A DNA stretch of 64,000 nt from Hofstenia miamia (GCA_900660155.1 CABFPE010000609.1:274877-338876), one strand, 5' to 3'. Positions 11,585-22,545 are shown, counted from the first letter of the stretch. Numbers and translations: made by a program. The notes: generated from the letters alone by a model not told the origin.

Positions 11585-12868
11585 TGTAGCATCATCCAAT
11601 ATTAATCAGAAAAAAGCTGCAAATGTTGCAGAAGAGACTAAGATTGAAAGAGAGTTAATTAAAAAATATTACAATCAATTAGTTGCTATGATTTCAGATT
11701 AATTTGTAAAATGCAACCAAGAATAAAATATGTGTCAATAAAAAGATAAATGTATCTGTTGATAAAAATACTTTTGACAAAACGATGCTTATGTTATTTT
11801 ATCGCAGCCATCTTGGTAGAAGTTTGAAATTTAAATTGACAGGTACTTCTTTTGAAATACTATAAATACATTGAAACTTACTGTAAGCATCTGATAAAGA
11901 ATTTTACTTGGAATTCTTATTTTTCATCTTATTAACAGTTTGATTATTTAATACAATGTTGAGCTAATTGAGTGGTGTTTAGTAGTGGTCTGGATACATC
12001 ACAGGGAACGATTCAAAGGTCTCTGTGCCAGACCATAAAAGTGCACTTAAGTTAGGTGTAGGGGTTTTCTCTTGATTAGCCAACTAGCATTTCTCTTCTA
12101 CATGTATCAGATAACTAACTCTCAACAAATGGTTGGATAACCAAACCTTAGGGATTATATTAATATTGTTTTAGATCTAAATTAGCAACCTATAATCAAC
12201 CAATATAATGACCTTACATGTAGTAATTGTAAATGTAGGTTAGGAAGTTGTTGAATTAGAATTTATTTAACTTAGCCAATATATTTTGGTAATGGCTGCA
12301 TATAATATTGAATGAACAACTAGTAACAGTTTCTGGTTGCAANNNNNNNNNNNNNNNNNNNNNNNNNNNNNNNNNNNNNNNNNNNNNNNNNNNNNNNNNN
12401 NNNNNNNNNNNNNNNNNNNNNNNNNNNNNNNNNNNNNNNNNNNNNNNNNNNNNNNNNNNNNNNNNNNNNNNNNNNNNNNNNAATATTGAATGAACAACTA
12501 GTAACAGTTTCCGGTTGCAAGTAGATATAACACTTTCACACAATGGAGATTAAGTCGAGTTGTGTCATGTTTTGAGTAAGCACTGAGCTAATGTAGGGTA
12601 CACATAAGCTATCTTGATTGAGCTGAGAAGTGGCACTCAAGCATCAAATGGAATGGTGAAATTGGATGTGGAGATCGTCTTTGGGAAGATGCCCACTAGA
12701 AGATCACTACAGAGGTTACCACATGGCTTCGTCACCTAAAAAGTGATTAGTTAATTAAGGTTACATAACGTAATAGAAGAAACTAGTCAAGCAGTAACAA
12801 TAAGTAAATCCTTGCCCACAATAACACAGCTAATGTTACAAGGTAACAGTAGATTAACAGTGATAACT
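11585..12868 (+). repeat. LTR (3' copy), truncated at its right end
   Basis: It begins TGTAGCATCATCC and matches the solo LTR at 23882-24980 in inverted orientation over nearly the whole length. Identity stops at AACAGTGATAA, about 21 bases short of that LTR's terminus. It contains an assembly gap at 12343-12481. It follows the gag-protease remnant on the same strand, as a 3' LTR should. Confidence 0.75.
12343..12481. other. Assembly gap (139 Ns) flanked by a short duplicate
   Basis: About 38 bases around TGAATGAACAACTAGTAACA occur on both sides of the Ns with one substitution. The gap probably closes to nothing and the two flanks are the same sequence. Confidence 0.9.
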
Positions 12869-13199
12869 TGCACGTCAATCTACATGTTTTCCATCAATCA
12901 AGTGAACCCTATAGTTTAAAGCATGCATATTTATTAAGGAAAAGCAAAAATTATTTGCAAATATGTTTAAAAATCAATAATTTTATTATTATCTCACACA
13001 AGAAATCACTGTCAATTTGATAAAACACAAGTGTATTTTATAATGAGGCATGTGAAGTGATACAAATTTATGTTTTGCTAGTGACTTAAAAAAATGAAAA
13101 ATCAATTTATTATACACTATTCAAAAATTACATTAATGCAAAAGTGTTATTTCCAATTGACAATGCCACTAGCTTTTTTTGGATTTTTCCACATTTGTT

Positions 13200-13921
13200 T
13201 GAATATCAAGTGTGATATGCAATCATCCTGTACCATTGAATCTCACTGGATAGCCTTAATTGGTACAAAATTTCATTGTTATTCTATTGATATATGATTT
13301 TGAAAATGGTTTATACATCAGATTTTGTTTTTCATGGTGTATGATGGGGATGGTATTCATTTTTTCTTTATGTGTTAGCAATAGGGGGCACTTATCCAAC
13401 ACAGGCAAATGAGTGCTACCAACAGGCTGAGGTTCTACAATGTTTGTGTGTATCATTAAAACATGATTTCCACCAAAAATATCACAGTCATAATTGGTGG
13501 TTGTTACTGTTTCTCAATATATCTTTCTGTAAAAGCCTAATAGATTTCCAGCTTGGGCCAAGTCTATTTCATATTGTGAATCATTCTTCACCATTAATAA
13601 ATTGTGAAGCATTTTAAAATTTAATGAAATACCATTGGGGTCTAACATGTAATTTATAAATCCATAGAGCTCATGAAAGCAATGCTTATGCCCTGAATAA
13701 ATTTCCAATCAGGTTATGTTTCCATCTTTATCCTTTAAAGTCCATGTTTGGTGTTTAAGAAATTTTGATGGGCATCCAAAATCAATTAACTTAACCTCAC
13801 ATGCATTATATATTGGTTTGTCCAAATATGTTGTAAATTCATTCAATCTATCTGGGCAACATACACCAGGCTTCCAGCATTTTTCAGGGAATAATGTTAC
13901 AATAACCATTACATATATCAC
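13200..13921 (-). pseudogene. Polinton penton-type minor capsid protein remnant
   Basis: Minus-strand translation gives PDRLNEFTTYLDKPIYNACE, then VKLIDFGCPSKF. This is the N-terminal pattern of the Polinton minor capsid (single jelly-roll, penton-like) protein. After a stop near 13712, further pieces follow, including MIHTNIVEPQPVGSTHLPVL near 13456 and PVRFNGTG near 13245, both in C-terminal order. At least two stops and frame changes interrupt it. It lies downstream of the protease and capsid remnants on the same strand. In the virion such proteins would form vertices; here the gene is dead. Confidence 0.65.
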
Positions 13922-14029
13922 CCATCTATGAGTTTGTTATCATCTGAGTGAACTTGTAATGTAATGTCTATGTATTTTATTAAATTGTACATGCCCTGTT
14001 TTTATCAAATACAGGTTTTTAGATAATTT

Positions 14030-14435
14030 ATAATGACAGCTATCACACAAAAAATTCATTAATAAATGGTAAATTGGTAGACACAAGCACCTCTGGTATT
14101 TTATTAAAAAATAAAAATCTATCACACTCATAAATGCAAAATCCTGGATAGGCAGTGTGACAATAGTGTTCAATGTTTGGATAATGTTTTAAGGGACATT
14201 CAAGAGAATCTTTGAAAATTAAGTCACCATTGTCATCTCATATAATCAACAACCAATGTGTACCAGGGTGATTGTGGCGACTTGCAATTAAAAATGAGCC
14301 CTGAACCAAACATGGTTGAATATCATCCAAGGTGTGTACACTGTAAAATTGAAAGCAGAGTGAGGGAATTTGTAAGGAAATGTGTCTAATCTCATCAGCA
14401 TCCATTAAATATTTAAATAATTGTAAAGTCTCCAA
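14030..14435 (-). pseudogene. Polinton adenovirus-type cysteine protease remnant
   Basis: Reading from 14435, HPGTHWLLII, an in-frame stop and DDNGDLIFKDSLECP are seen. G-x-HW followed about 15 residues later by a F/D-S-L segment is the pattern around the catalytic His and acidic residue of adenain-like proteases encoded by Polintons. Near 14090 a weak C-terminal match is seen; the expected catalytic Cys segment is eroded. In intact elements this protease processes capsid proteins. It lies between the capsid genes in the same orientation. Confidence 0.6.
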
Positions 14436-14481
14436 TGTCTAAATTTAACATAGAGCCAAAACAATAAAGATGGTAGATTGC

Positions 14482-14808
14482 CTAAAATTGGTAAATTACA
14501 CCAATATCTATAAAATATCCATTGCCAATTCCAAATTCTATCATGGTAAATTGCATGTATTCTAAACAGTTTTGACCATTCAAAAGGGAGTGTAGCCTTG
14601 AATGATCAATTCCAATCAATCCTCCATGGGGGTTCAATTGCAAAACCTTTTCAACACTGACATTGTGCATACTGTATTTCTGTAATAGATAGTTTGTAAC
14701 ATGCACAAACTTTAAATGCAGGTCTTTGGTAGAGTGAATACGACCTTCCACCACACAAATTTTGTCAAGTTTCAACATCTTTCTGCAATAAAATGATTTA
14801 CAAAACAC
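14482..14808 (-). pseudogene. Unidentified Polinton-associated reading frame
   Basis: An open frame of 108 codons starts MFCKSFYCRKMLKLDKICVV and ends IGVIYQF. It sits between the major capsid and protease remnants on the same strand, so it is probably part of the element. I recognise no domain. The apparent start may be internal, since the region is decayed. Confidence 0.35.
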
Positions 14809-14841
14809 ATATCTTATTCTTTTATAACTTTTTGCTGTTTA

Positions 14842-16035
14842 TCAATATAAACTTTGGAATTGGCTTCCCACAAAATGATAACTTACATTTGATTTGGTCA
14901 GTGTGTTTTTAAAATCCAGTGTTAAACATATATTCACAACACTCAATTCAGGATACAAGACCTCTTTGTTGGCCTCTGAAATGCTAGTCAGATCAAAAAC
15001 CATAATTGCATGTTTGTTATATTGTGTGTAAGGTATTCCACCACCATCATTATTTATCCCCAAGGCCTTTATTGATTGATAATATGCCTGCACATAGTTG
15101 AGATGTGTATAAGAGACGGGGTTTGAATGCTATATTTGATCCTCCATGGGATATAGTAACTTGATGGAGTCCTCAAAATTTATATGAAAACAGATTTTTA
15201 AACATTGTACCTGTAAACTGGTGATTTGGAACAATTGCCAAGGTGATTCTTTTAACAGGCTCATTGGAAAAAACATTTTCTCTAGTAAGCGTGTTCTGAC
15301 CCACTGGAATAATAAATGTACATGTAAGAATTCTTGTAAAGTGGTATGTAGCAGGAGTTGTCAATAGCATTTTTTCAATTGCCAAATGTACACTTTCTAT
15401 GAATCTAAGCTTTTTTAGAGTTAGGAAGGCACCTGTAATTTGCATTTTGTAATCAGCATTATCATCTGCAATTAAGGAAAAATCATCTTGTGATCTTAAA
15501 AGCTTTAGCCAAATATCAACACCAGGTATTAGCAATTTTTCACATTGAAAAAAATCAATTGCAAAAGGGCCATAGAAACTTGCCACTTGGCTTTCCATGG
15601 TTAGTGCTCTATGTCTATACTGACCTTTTTTTTACATCACCATCTTTTATCAGTTAGTATTGAAGTCTTGTTGGCTGCACTTTTTGATAGTTCATTGGTG
15701 ATCATAACTGTATGTGGCCATACCACATCACTTGTGTGTAGTAAAACACCATTTGAATATAAACTATAATCACTAAACAATTAGTGTAAGGCATTATTTA
15801 TTAAACAAACTTGATCTTGTTTTGTATAGGTTCCTTCAGTCACTTTTGTGTACAATTTTCACAGATGAACCAAGATGCATATTTTGCAAATCAATGAACT
15901 CATTTTGCTCTGACCTGAAATTAAATTCAATGAGTGGTCCATTAAAACCAGAAGTTGGGAAATATTCCTGTGTACTACCTCCATTAAAGTTTACCAACAC
16001 CTTATCATGTTTAAAAAATAACCAACTAAGAATGA
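14842..16035 (-). pseudogene. Polinton major capsid protein remnant
   Basis: Pieces in order on the minus strand: an N-terminal part with NEFIDLQNMHLGSSVKIVHK near 15900; a part with GVLLHTSDVVWPYTVMITNE near 15730; a long open part at 15598-15173 starting MESQVASFYGPFAIDFFQCE; and a C-terminal part at 15093-14842. Frames change between parts (for example between 15173 and 15093) and stops occur. The pattern matches the double jelly-roll capsid protein of Polintons, the family annotated in animal genomes as F54H12.2-like. It would form the main shell of a virion. Assignment rests on recall of the family. Confidence 0.75.
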
Positions 16036-16333
16036 GTGAACATGGTCATGATGGGCATCAAACTAATATCAAGTGTCAATGTGTACAGCTATTTATACCA
16101 AATTCTTAAAAATGTCAGTTTTCTTAATGATGGGTCTCTTTTTCACTTTGCATGGACTAGGTTTACATTGTTTTTTTTGCACTGGAAACAGTAAATTGTT
16201 TACTTCCATGTTTTGTTTTAATTGTTTTTGTTATCCTCCCTGGCTCAGAGAAGCCATTACCAGTTTGTTCATGATCCTGATGTTGTTTATTAAATTGATT
16301 TCTGACTGTGTTTTTTACTACATTGGCAATTCT

Positions 16334-16540
16334 TCATTTTAAAACCTTTTTCGCATTTTTGCCAGAGACTATGTTGTTTAAACCTGAAATTGATTCATCC
16401 AAAATCTCATTACCAATATTGCTTAATACATTTTTCAAGGGTGGAATCATTTTCAATGCCAGTGGTATGGCAACACAACCAAGTGTGGTAATTACTCCAA
16501 AGCCTTTTGATGAGTTATTGCTGTGGGGTTTCTATCACTT
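16334..16540 (-). pseudogene. Small Polinton virion-type protein remnant (pX/pVI-like?)
   Basis: The open minus-strand segment reads GFGVITTLGCVAIPLALKMI, a helical part, then SGLNNIVSGKNAKKVLK and a stop. A glycine-rich hydrophobic start followed by a basic tail, placed just before the capsid gene, is typical of small Polinton virion proteins. The name is an inference from position and composition. Confidence 0.4.
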
Positions 16541-16653
16541 GCTTGTTCACTATAATATCACTCCATACTGAATGATTCGACAATTACACATATAGGTTAT
16601 TTATACTATTCTATTCTTGTCCATACACACTTCCTAATTACTCTAGTCAATTC

Positions 16654-16930
16654 TCATTGGTAGAAATTTCCTTTAATTTTTTCACCATCAGCATTACTAC
16701 TATTTGACTTTATTTTATATGTAATGGGGATTGTGGGGAACACTTTGTTTATTTTAAGAACCTCCATTTGAAATTGTGGTGAGTAGCCCTTTTGAAATGT
16801 GTAGTCAGATTTTGAAATTCTTACCAGATCACAAGGCAAAACAATTGTGGTCAGTAGTGCTTATTACTAATGGTCATTAGTTTTCCAATCAGGTGTGGTA
16901 CATGTTTTTTTCTTACAGAATTTGGAGACA
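16654..16930 (-). pseudogene. Polinton integrase, C-terminal part (3' of Tc1 insertion)
   Basis: From the Tc1 insertion point the minus strand reads SPNSVRKKHVPHLIGKL. After a break, VRISKSDYTFQKGYSPQF starts at about 16821, and the frame ends GNFYQ at 16654. Basic G-Y-x-P-x-F segments of this type form the C-terminal SH3-like domain of retroviral-type integrases in Polintons. It completes the catalytic part at 17554-18070, from which the Tc1 element separates it. Confidence 0.75.
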
Positions 16931-16932
16931 TA

Positions 16933-17551
16933 CAGTTGTGGCAAATGAAATAAGACCACCATGAAGTTTATGAATATTTTTAAATATTTTGATGGTTTGA
17001 CATTAAGACTGAGAATCTATAGTGTAAACTTGTTTGTTGTGTCAAAAATAACACAAATGCAAGTGGATTATACATTGCTTTTTGACGATTCATCAAACTA
17101 ATATTTTCCAACAAGACTCAGCACCATGCCACATGGCTAAAAAGTGTCAGCAGTGGTTTTGTGATCAACAAATTTCGGTTCTTCCCTGGCTGGGAAATTC
17201 TGCTGATTTAAATCCAATAGAAAATTTATGGACCATAATGAAGAAAAAAGTTTCTGAGAAATCCCCACATTCACTTAGTGAGTTGAAGGAGGTGATTTTA
17301 TTTGTTTGGACCCATGAAATTACTCCTAAACTGTGCTTAAAACTTGTGTCTTCAATGCCTTCCAGGTTATCTTCTGTCATCACTAATTGTGGGGGTACTA
17401 TGAAATATTGAATACATATTCCTTTCATTTTGTATATTCTAGTATAAATTCATGAATGAAATATATGTCAAATTCATTATAGAAATATATGTCAAATTCA
17501 TGATAGAAATATATAATTTCAATAGTGGTCTTATTTCATTTGCTGTGATTG
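16933..17551 (+). mobile_element. Tc1/mariner element inserted in the Polinton integrase gene
   Basis: The element is 619 bp. The left end is CAGTTGTGGCAAATGAAATA and the right end, reverse-complemented, is CAATCACAGCAAATGAAATA; both continue AGACCAC. TA dinucleotides flank both sides (16931-16932 and 17552-17553). It carries only the 3' half of a transposase, so it is an internally deleted copy. Removing it rejoins two integrase segments of the host Polinton, which dates the insertion after the Polinton arrived. Confidence 0.9.
17082..17411 (+). pseudogene. Tc1 transposase, C-terminal catalytic fragment
   Basis: The frame contains FQQDSAPCHMAKK and later NSADLNPIENLW. The Asp of QQDSAPCH and the Glu of NPIENLW are separated by 34 residues, the DD34E spacing of Tc1 transposases. 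The N-terminal helix-turn-helix and the first catalytic Asp are missing. About 110 codons remain of a usual 340 or so. The coding part is open to the stop at 17411, which is notable in an otherwise decayed neighbourhood. Confidence 0.88.
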
Positions 17552-17553
17552 TA

Positions 17554-18070
17554 CCATACTGACCAACAATTTTTTGGAGTTTATCTATATATTTGTAACC
17601 CTCACTAAACTGTAGATACTTGAATAGAATTTCTTTCAAACTCCTTATCACTCTTTCTGCACACACCACTTTCATGTTTGAATTTGTGCTAAATACTGTT
17701 ATATTATTTCTATTGCAGAAATCATTAAACACTCCTTTAAATTCTGTTCCCCTATCAACCCAAATCTTTTTCACATTATGCCAGTTATCAAATTTTTTAA
17801 AAGCAGACAACACATGACTAGCAGTTTTATTATACAATGGTTGTACACGAAATTTTTTTGACAAAATATCACAACAAACAAGCAAGTACTTTATCCCTCT
17901 ATTGTACAATGCTAGACTTTCAACAACTGCCAAATCCATAGTCCATATTTCATCAATGCCAAATGCAATAACATGCTGACGTGGGAATTTTCTCACAGCT
18001 GACTTGTGTATAGTGTACATATCATTTGTAGCAAGGAAATTTCATACATTTTCCAGAGTTATTTTTTGGG
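17554..18070 (-). pseudogene. Polinton retroviral-type integrase, catalytic core
   Basis: From about 18052 the minus strand reads NFLATNDMYTIHKSAVRKFP, then a long open part. DEIWTMDL holds the first catalytic Asp, WVDRGTEF the second Asp, and the CAERVIRSLKEIL segment the Glu region. This is the DDE core of Polinton c-integrase, related to retroviral and Ty3/gypsy integrases. The frame is cut at GQYG by the Tc1 element; sequence past 17553 belongs to that insertion or its end. The C-terminal domain resumes at 16930. Upstream of about 18070 the frame is closed. It would insert the element DNA with a target duplication. Confidence 0.85.
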
Positions 18071-18119
18071 AATTTTAACTTAGCTTTGCAATGCAATCAT
18101 AAGCACCCTCAAACTAGCA

Positions 18120-18198
18120 GATAATCTTAACAAAGTGTGCAACTGGTGCAAGTATTTATAATCTTAACAAAGTGTGCAACTGGTGCAAGTATTTATCC
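18120..18198. repeat. Tandem duplication of about 39 bp
   Basis: The unit ATAATCTTAACAAAGTGTGC, continuing AACTGGTGCAAGTATTT, occurs twice in direct succession just upstream of the integrase core on the minus strand. Confidence 0.9.
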
Positions 18199-18296
18199 AT
18201 TACAATTAATTCCAAATGATAGGTTCTTTTCTATTTATAGCCTCAAAAATGCGATTATTTTTAACCAGTTGGGCGGGGATTGTACAAATACCTTTT

Positions 18297-18660
18297 AAAA
18301 TTGCATGCACACATTGGTTTGCAGGGCGTTTTTAAATTCAGTAAATGATAATGAGCCAGCACTTGTATAAATTGTATCATTGTATAGGAGAGCACTTGTA
18401 TTTGGACTGTTTAAAAAGTTTTTTAATTCAGCACTAGTTGTGTTATCCTGTTGACATTGTCGTTGTTGAGTGGGTGTTTGAACAGCGTTGCATTTTACTT
18501 GTATATCATCTTGAACGTAGGGGGTTTGTTGTTGTGTAGAATAACTATCACTTGATTTTAGCTACATACTGTCACCGTCAATACACTGTTCTTGACAGCA
18601 ATCTGATGTTAATCTATTGTAATTTTCCAGAGAAATAAGCACCATTTCAACCATGGACAT
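18297..18660 (-). pseudogene. Small Polinton reading frame upstream of integrase
   Basis: From ATG at 18660 the frame reads MSMVEMVLISLENYNRLTSD, has one in-frame stop after GDSM, and continues through a Gln/Thr-rich part to ALQTNVCMQF and a stop. An N terminus of the type V-L-I-S-x-E-x-Y-x-R-L is common in a small Polinton protein encoded near the integrase. Its function is unknown. Confidence 0.45.
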
Positions 18661-18759
18661 TGTATATAATGATTTGAGATTTTAATGTGTTTAGATATTA
18701 TATATAGTTCATAATAATGTGTAAAAGACAATTGAAAAATGCTAGTCCATTTGAGTTTC

Positions 18760-18940
18760 TTAGAATTGTAATTTTTTCAACTTTGAATGTTTTAATAGTG
18801 CAGTCTCCACATACTGACAGTATTTTAGAAATGTAGTCTTTTCATCACCAAGTGGGATAATTCCTTGTTGAATGTTAAAAATGATCCCCTGTACTAAATG
18901 TAAAGTTTGATCATCTCCTAGGGGTTGTATCTTTGACTTT
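18760..18940 (-). pseudogene. Small Polinton reading frame downstream of the ATPase
   Basis: The segment reads GDDQTLHLVQGIIFNIQQGI, then IPLGDEKTTFLKYCQYVE and onward to KKLQF and a stop. An N-I-x-x-G-x-I-P-L core followed by a Lys-rich helix resembles a small conserved protein found in many Polintons. Its role is not known. It overlaps the ATPase end in another frame. Confidence 0.4.
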
Positions 18941-19547
18941 TTTGAGCATCCCATTAGGAATTTGTAATTGATGTGTTCTTGAATCAGTTCCATAGAAAAT
19001 TTGTCTACCTTCAAGGTTTGTTGAAAGATGTAATTCATTTGGAATGTCGTGAGTGAAATTTATAATAAAATAACCATATGGATTGCTAATGACCTTTTTA
19101 TATGCAGCTAACAATTCAAGCATAATTCCCATCTAGGTTCCTAAAATTCTAATCTGCATTCTATCACACACTGAACTAAACAAAAATTTCCCAGAAGCAT
19201 TTTTCTGAATTAGACATGAGTAAAGTCCCTTTGAAAAAACTGAATGGGTGATTAATACAATACTGCAATTTAAATGCCTTCCAGCTATAATGAGGTTAGC
19301 AAACACCTCTGATTGTAGCACAGTTTTGCCCATATCATCAAATATTCCACACACCTCATTTTCACTTTAAATTTGCTATAAATATGACCTTGGAAGTGAC
19401 AGAAAAAACAATTGCTTTGGAATATCTATCAAAATAATCTTTATCAATTAATTTCCCAAGTAAGCTTGTTTTTTCCAAATTGGATGGACCACTGAAAATT
19501 AAAAACGTCTGAGTGTTTTGTGAAGGCACAACATTGAAAGTGGGCAT
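18911..19547 (-). pseudogene. Polinton genome-packaging ATPase (FtsK/HerA-type) remnant
   Basis: Three minus-strand pieces are in order: 19547-19362 with FSGPSNLEKTSLLGKLI, a Walker A in which the Gly before KT is Glu; about 19370-19133 with VCGIFDDM (Walker B) and GRHLNCSIVLITHSVFSKG; and 19132-18911 with NPYGYFIINF. This matches the packaging ATPase of Polintons and related adenovirus-like or virophage-like elements, which would pump DNA into capsids. Stops and frame changes separate the pieces. It is the most upstream recognised gene of the minus-strand cluster; no DNA polymerase is seen beyond it. Confidence 0.75.
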
Positions 19548-19559
19548 GGTTTCTTTATA

Positions 19560-20500
19560 ATGAGAATACTAAAAAGTTGACATTAACTTATATATTTTTT
19601 TAAAAACCAAACACTTAGTTTCAAATAATTTGCATTTCTTCCAAGTATTATATATTGCATGTATTAAATCAATTTTAACACATGCTCTACTATGGTGTTT
19701 TTTTCTCAAATGTTTTATTAGTAAAGAAGGAATTATTACTTGCTCCTCTATTAATGTTCTAATTAATGTATTTTATTATTCAATGAGAGTGTGTGTGACC
19801 ACTGTATTTTTTACAATTATTGTATAACTGGCATTTATTATTTTAGCAGATGGGATTAAAGTGGTGTATTCTATTTGAGAAATGGTGAATCTACTCATCA
19901 TACATTAGAGAGTTTTTGACATGCAGAATTAGCTTTGTGTGTTACTTTGGATCATAGCATGAAAGTATAGTGGGAATTGTAATCTTGACAGCATGGAGTT
20001 GGTGATGGTTTTTGAATATATCAACTCTCCCTCAAAGTTACTCTAACAACTAAGCAAATTGAGTTAATTGACACCACATTAAAAGATTTTTAATGTTAAG
20101 AGATCAACTTGTTACTAATCAATTCAATGTTTTAAAGTCTGCTTTAACATTGAAATGAACTTGGGTAACAAATGGATTACCACAAAGAATTGGGGTATGT
20201 AAAATATACTTTTGTTGTTTTATTCAGTTATACACATTGATGAGATATATTATTTCTCAGGGTACATGTTTTTTGGAATAATCAAATAGACACATTAATG
20301 GTTTATCCAGATATATCCATTGATGTATTATCTCTTTACATTGTACATGTTTGAATTGTTTTAATTGTTTTTGTTAAACCTTCAACTGACTGAGTGGAAA
20401 TATTTATGCATAATACAAAATTACAAATGTAAAATTATTAATAAAACTCAAATTCTTTGTAGACATTTTGCTATAGAATTTACTGTGAATCCCACTACAT
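19560..20500. other. AT-rich stretch; no gene recognised
   Basis: This lies upstream of the ATPase remnant, where a polymerase gene might be expected. I see no polymerase motif in any frame and no repeat structure. Confidence 0.4.
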
Positions 20501-20970
20501 GTATTTCAAGTTTATATGTTTAGAGCAAATGTGGTGTATATCATGGAATTGTGCAATACAAAACAATGGAAAAGTGGAACACTGTGTGATGCATACATTC
20601 AGGTAAACAAGGCCTATAAATCAAATAAAATTCAACAATGGTGTGTGAGTCAAGAAAAGCAGCAAAATTTGGAAAACCCATGTAAATGTGTGCAGCCATA
20701 TAAAGCAAGTAAGAGTGAAAAAAACATGGAAAAGTCAATAAAAGATGCATCAGTCAGCAAATGTATACAACCCCAAAAAATCATGTGTGAGTTGATGAAG
20801 GTGTATCAGTCTACAAATGTGTACAAAAAGTGAAAAATGTGCAAACGTTGGGAATGGTGTATCAGTCAGCAAACCTGTACAACCTGAAAAAAACATGGAA
20901 TGTTGAGAAAAAATGCATCAGTCAGCAAATGTGTACAACCCAGAAAAATTCATATAAACCAAAAAGGAGT
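20500..20970 (+). repeat. Degenerate minisatellite
   Basis: Variants of ATCAGTCAGCAAATGTGTAC followed by AACCCxAAAAAA recur, clearly near 20748, 20807, 20854 and 20910. Spacing is roughly 50-60 bases and some units are damaged. An open frame at 20516-20833 follows from the repeat and is probably not a gene. Confidence 0.65.
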
Positions 20971-21149
20971 GTAAAGAAAAGATCATGGTGTAAAATCTAA
21001 TGCATAATAATTTTGTATATAGCAAATGCATGTGTAAATAAATTTTATTAATATCATTGCATGTAAAAATTTTAGGAAGTGAATTTTCAGTTCTATACAT
21101 AAACCATGTTTTACTCTTTCTGAAAATGTAGGCTGCTTTTATTATGTAT

Positions 21150-21480
21150 TACGCCTTTATGTATAGCAAATATTTTTCCTTTTTTGTGAAAAATGAATTA
21201 AACATATGGAATTTTTTACAATTGAAATATCAGTGTATTTGAAAAATTATTTGTTTGTTACATGTAGTGTAATGCTAAAAAAATGAAGTAAACATTGTAC
21301 ATAGTGATGGTTAATCAATTGAAGTGTATTGTGTATAGTGAATATTTTTCCCTGTTTAGTGAAAAATGAATTAAATGCATGGAATTTTTTACAATGAAAT
21401 AGTGTGTTTTGAAAAATGATGTGTTTTTACTAATGTCTATAAAAAATCTAAATGTTTTTTTACATTGAATTGTGATCTTT
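21150..21480. repeat. Two diverged direct repeats of about 90 bp
   Basis: A segment near 21165-21225, with TTTTTGTGAAAAATGAATTAA and then ATGGAATTTTTTACAAT, recurs near 21335-21420 with small changes. A third weaker copy may lie at 21540-21620. Confidence 0.6.
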
Positions 21481-21539
21481 TTTTGTTTAACTATATATTT
21501 AATATTTTCCATTTGTATTATAAAAACATCTTCAAATAG

Positions 21540-22540
21540 TTTGTTTGCTTAGAAACAAAATGTAGTTTTTGTAAATGAAATAGTGTTTTGAAAACAAAAT
21601 GTTGACTTTTTTGTAAGTTTTCCTGAAAAACAAGTTAAACACTGTCCTTGTAAGCTATTGAAATTAAGGAAAACATGATATGATAAGCATGATAGCAGTT
21701 TGACATTGCATTGTTTAGTCCTTACAAAATGAATTGAAAAACATGGAAAATTAGTCTGTAATATTAACAAATGTGTGTGTGTGTATCTGATGGAATGTTT
21801 TAAAATTAGCTGACAATGCATAATCACAAATGCAATGTAATGTATGTAAACACGTGTATAACATGATATAGTGAGGTATATTAAAAAAAACATACAATGA
21901 AATTAGTCATTATATCAATCATGAGAATGTAAACTAAATAGGCCCCAACATGAATCATTGTAAATTTAAGTAAACCTACTTGAAAAAATCAATTAAGAAA
22001 GTGTCACAAATCACTAATTAAACTAGCAACTTCAAAATCCATTAGTTGATACACTTAAAAATGTCAAGCATGTGACATCACTGAAGCATGTGAGTCACTA
22101 ATTAACATTTGCAAACACTCCCTGGATATTGGTGAATCAACAGAGGACAAATGGTCAGTTTGTGACTCTCCTCTGCCTTTCCATCACTACTAAGTGACTA
22201 TTCAAGAAACTGTAGTTCAGTATGCTCAAGATATACTACTTTCAATCAATGGGATAACCTCATCAATGTCTACTAACAGTGGCCATTCACTGGAGAGTGA
22301 CCACATTGATGATTTTACTGCATTGGCTAAATATTGAGCTGATTTGGAAGAAATCATTCAGAAGGGAGCCAATTACATTAAGATTGAATTTAAGAACATT
22401 GATATTTGATATTTACACATTGAATATTATCAGGTATAGGATTTTTATGTCAATAAAGATGCTTAAATATGTCCTAAAATATGTACTTAAAAATACCAAA
22501 ATATGTCATTGAATATGTCAATTAATAAGATGTAAAACCA
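21540..22540. other. AT-rich DNA; nothing recognised
   Basis: It has short TG and TA runs. The open frame at 22279-22512 has no recognisable domain and ends in a run of YVLK-type repeats caused by repeated ATATGTC words. Confidence 0.4.
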
Positions 22541-22545
22541 TCAAA

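Larger units (their letters stand above)
13200..19547 (-). mobile_element. Decayed Polinton/Maverick element (core)
   Basis: The cluster on one strand is: ATPase, two small frames, integrase, small virion-type protein, major capsid, unknown frame, protease, minor capsid. This is the gene set of Polintons, large self-synthesising virus-like DNA transposons of eukaryotes. The expected protein-primed DNA polymerase B was not found on either side, and Polinton terminal inverted repeats were not identified. The inverted pair at 11585-12868 and 23882-24980 are LTRs of a different element. Every gene has lesions, so it is an old fossil. Confidence 0.8.

Noticed and set aside
12256-12543. Open frames spanning 12343-12481
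   Set aside because: They consist mostly of unknown residues from the assembly gap.
15822-16571. Plus-strand open frames of about 90 codons
   Set aside because: They are antisense to the Polinton capsid and small virion protein remnants, which explain the open stretches.
20516-20833. Plus-strand frame of 105 codons as a gene
   Set aside because: It is made of degenerate minisatellite units and has no recognisable domain.
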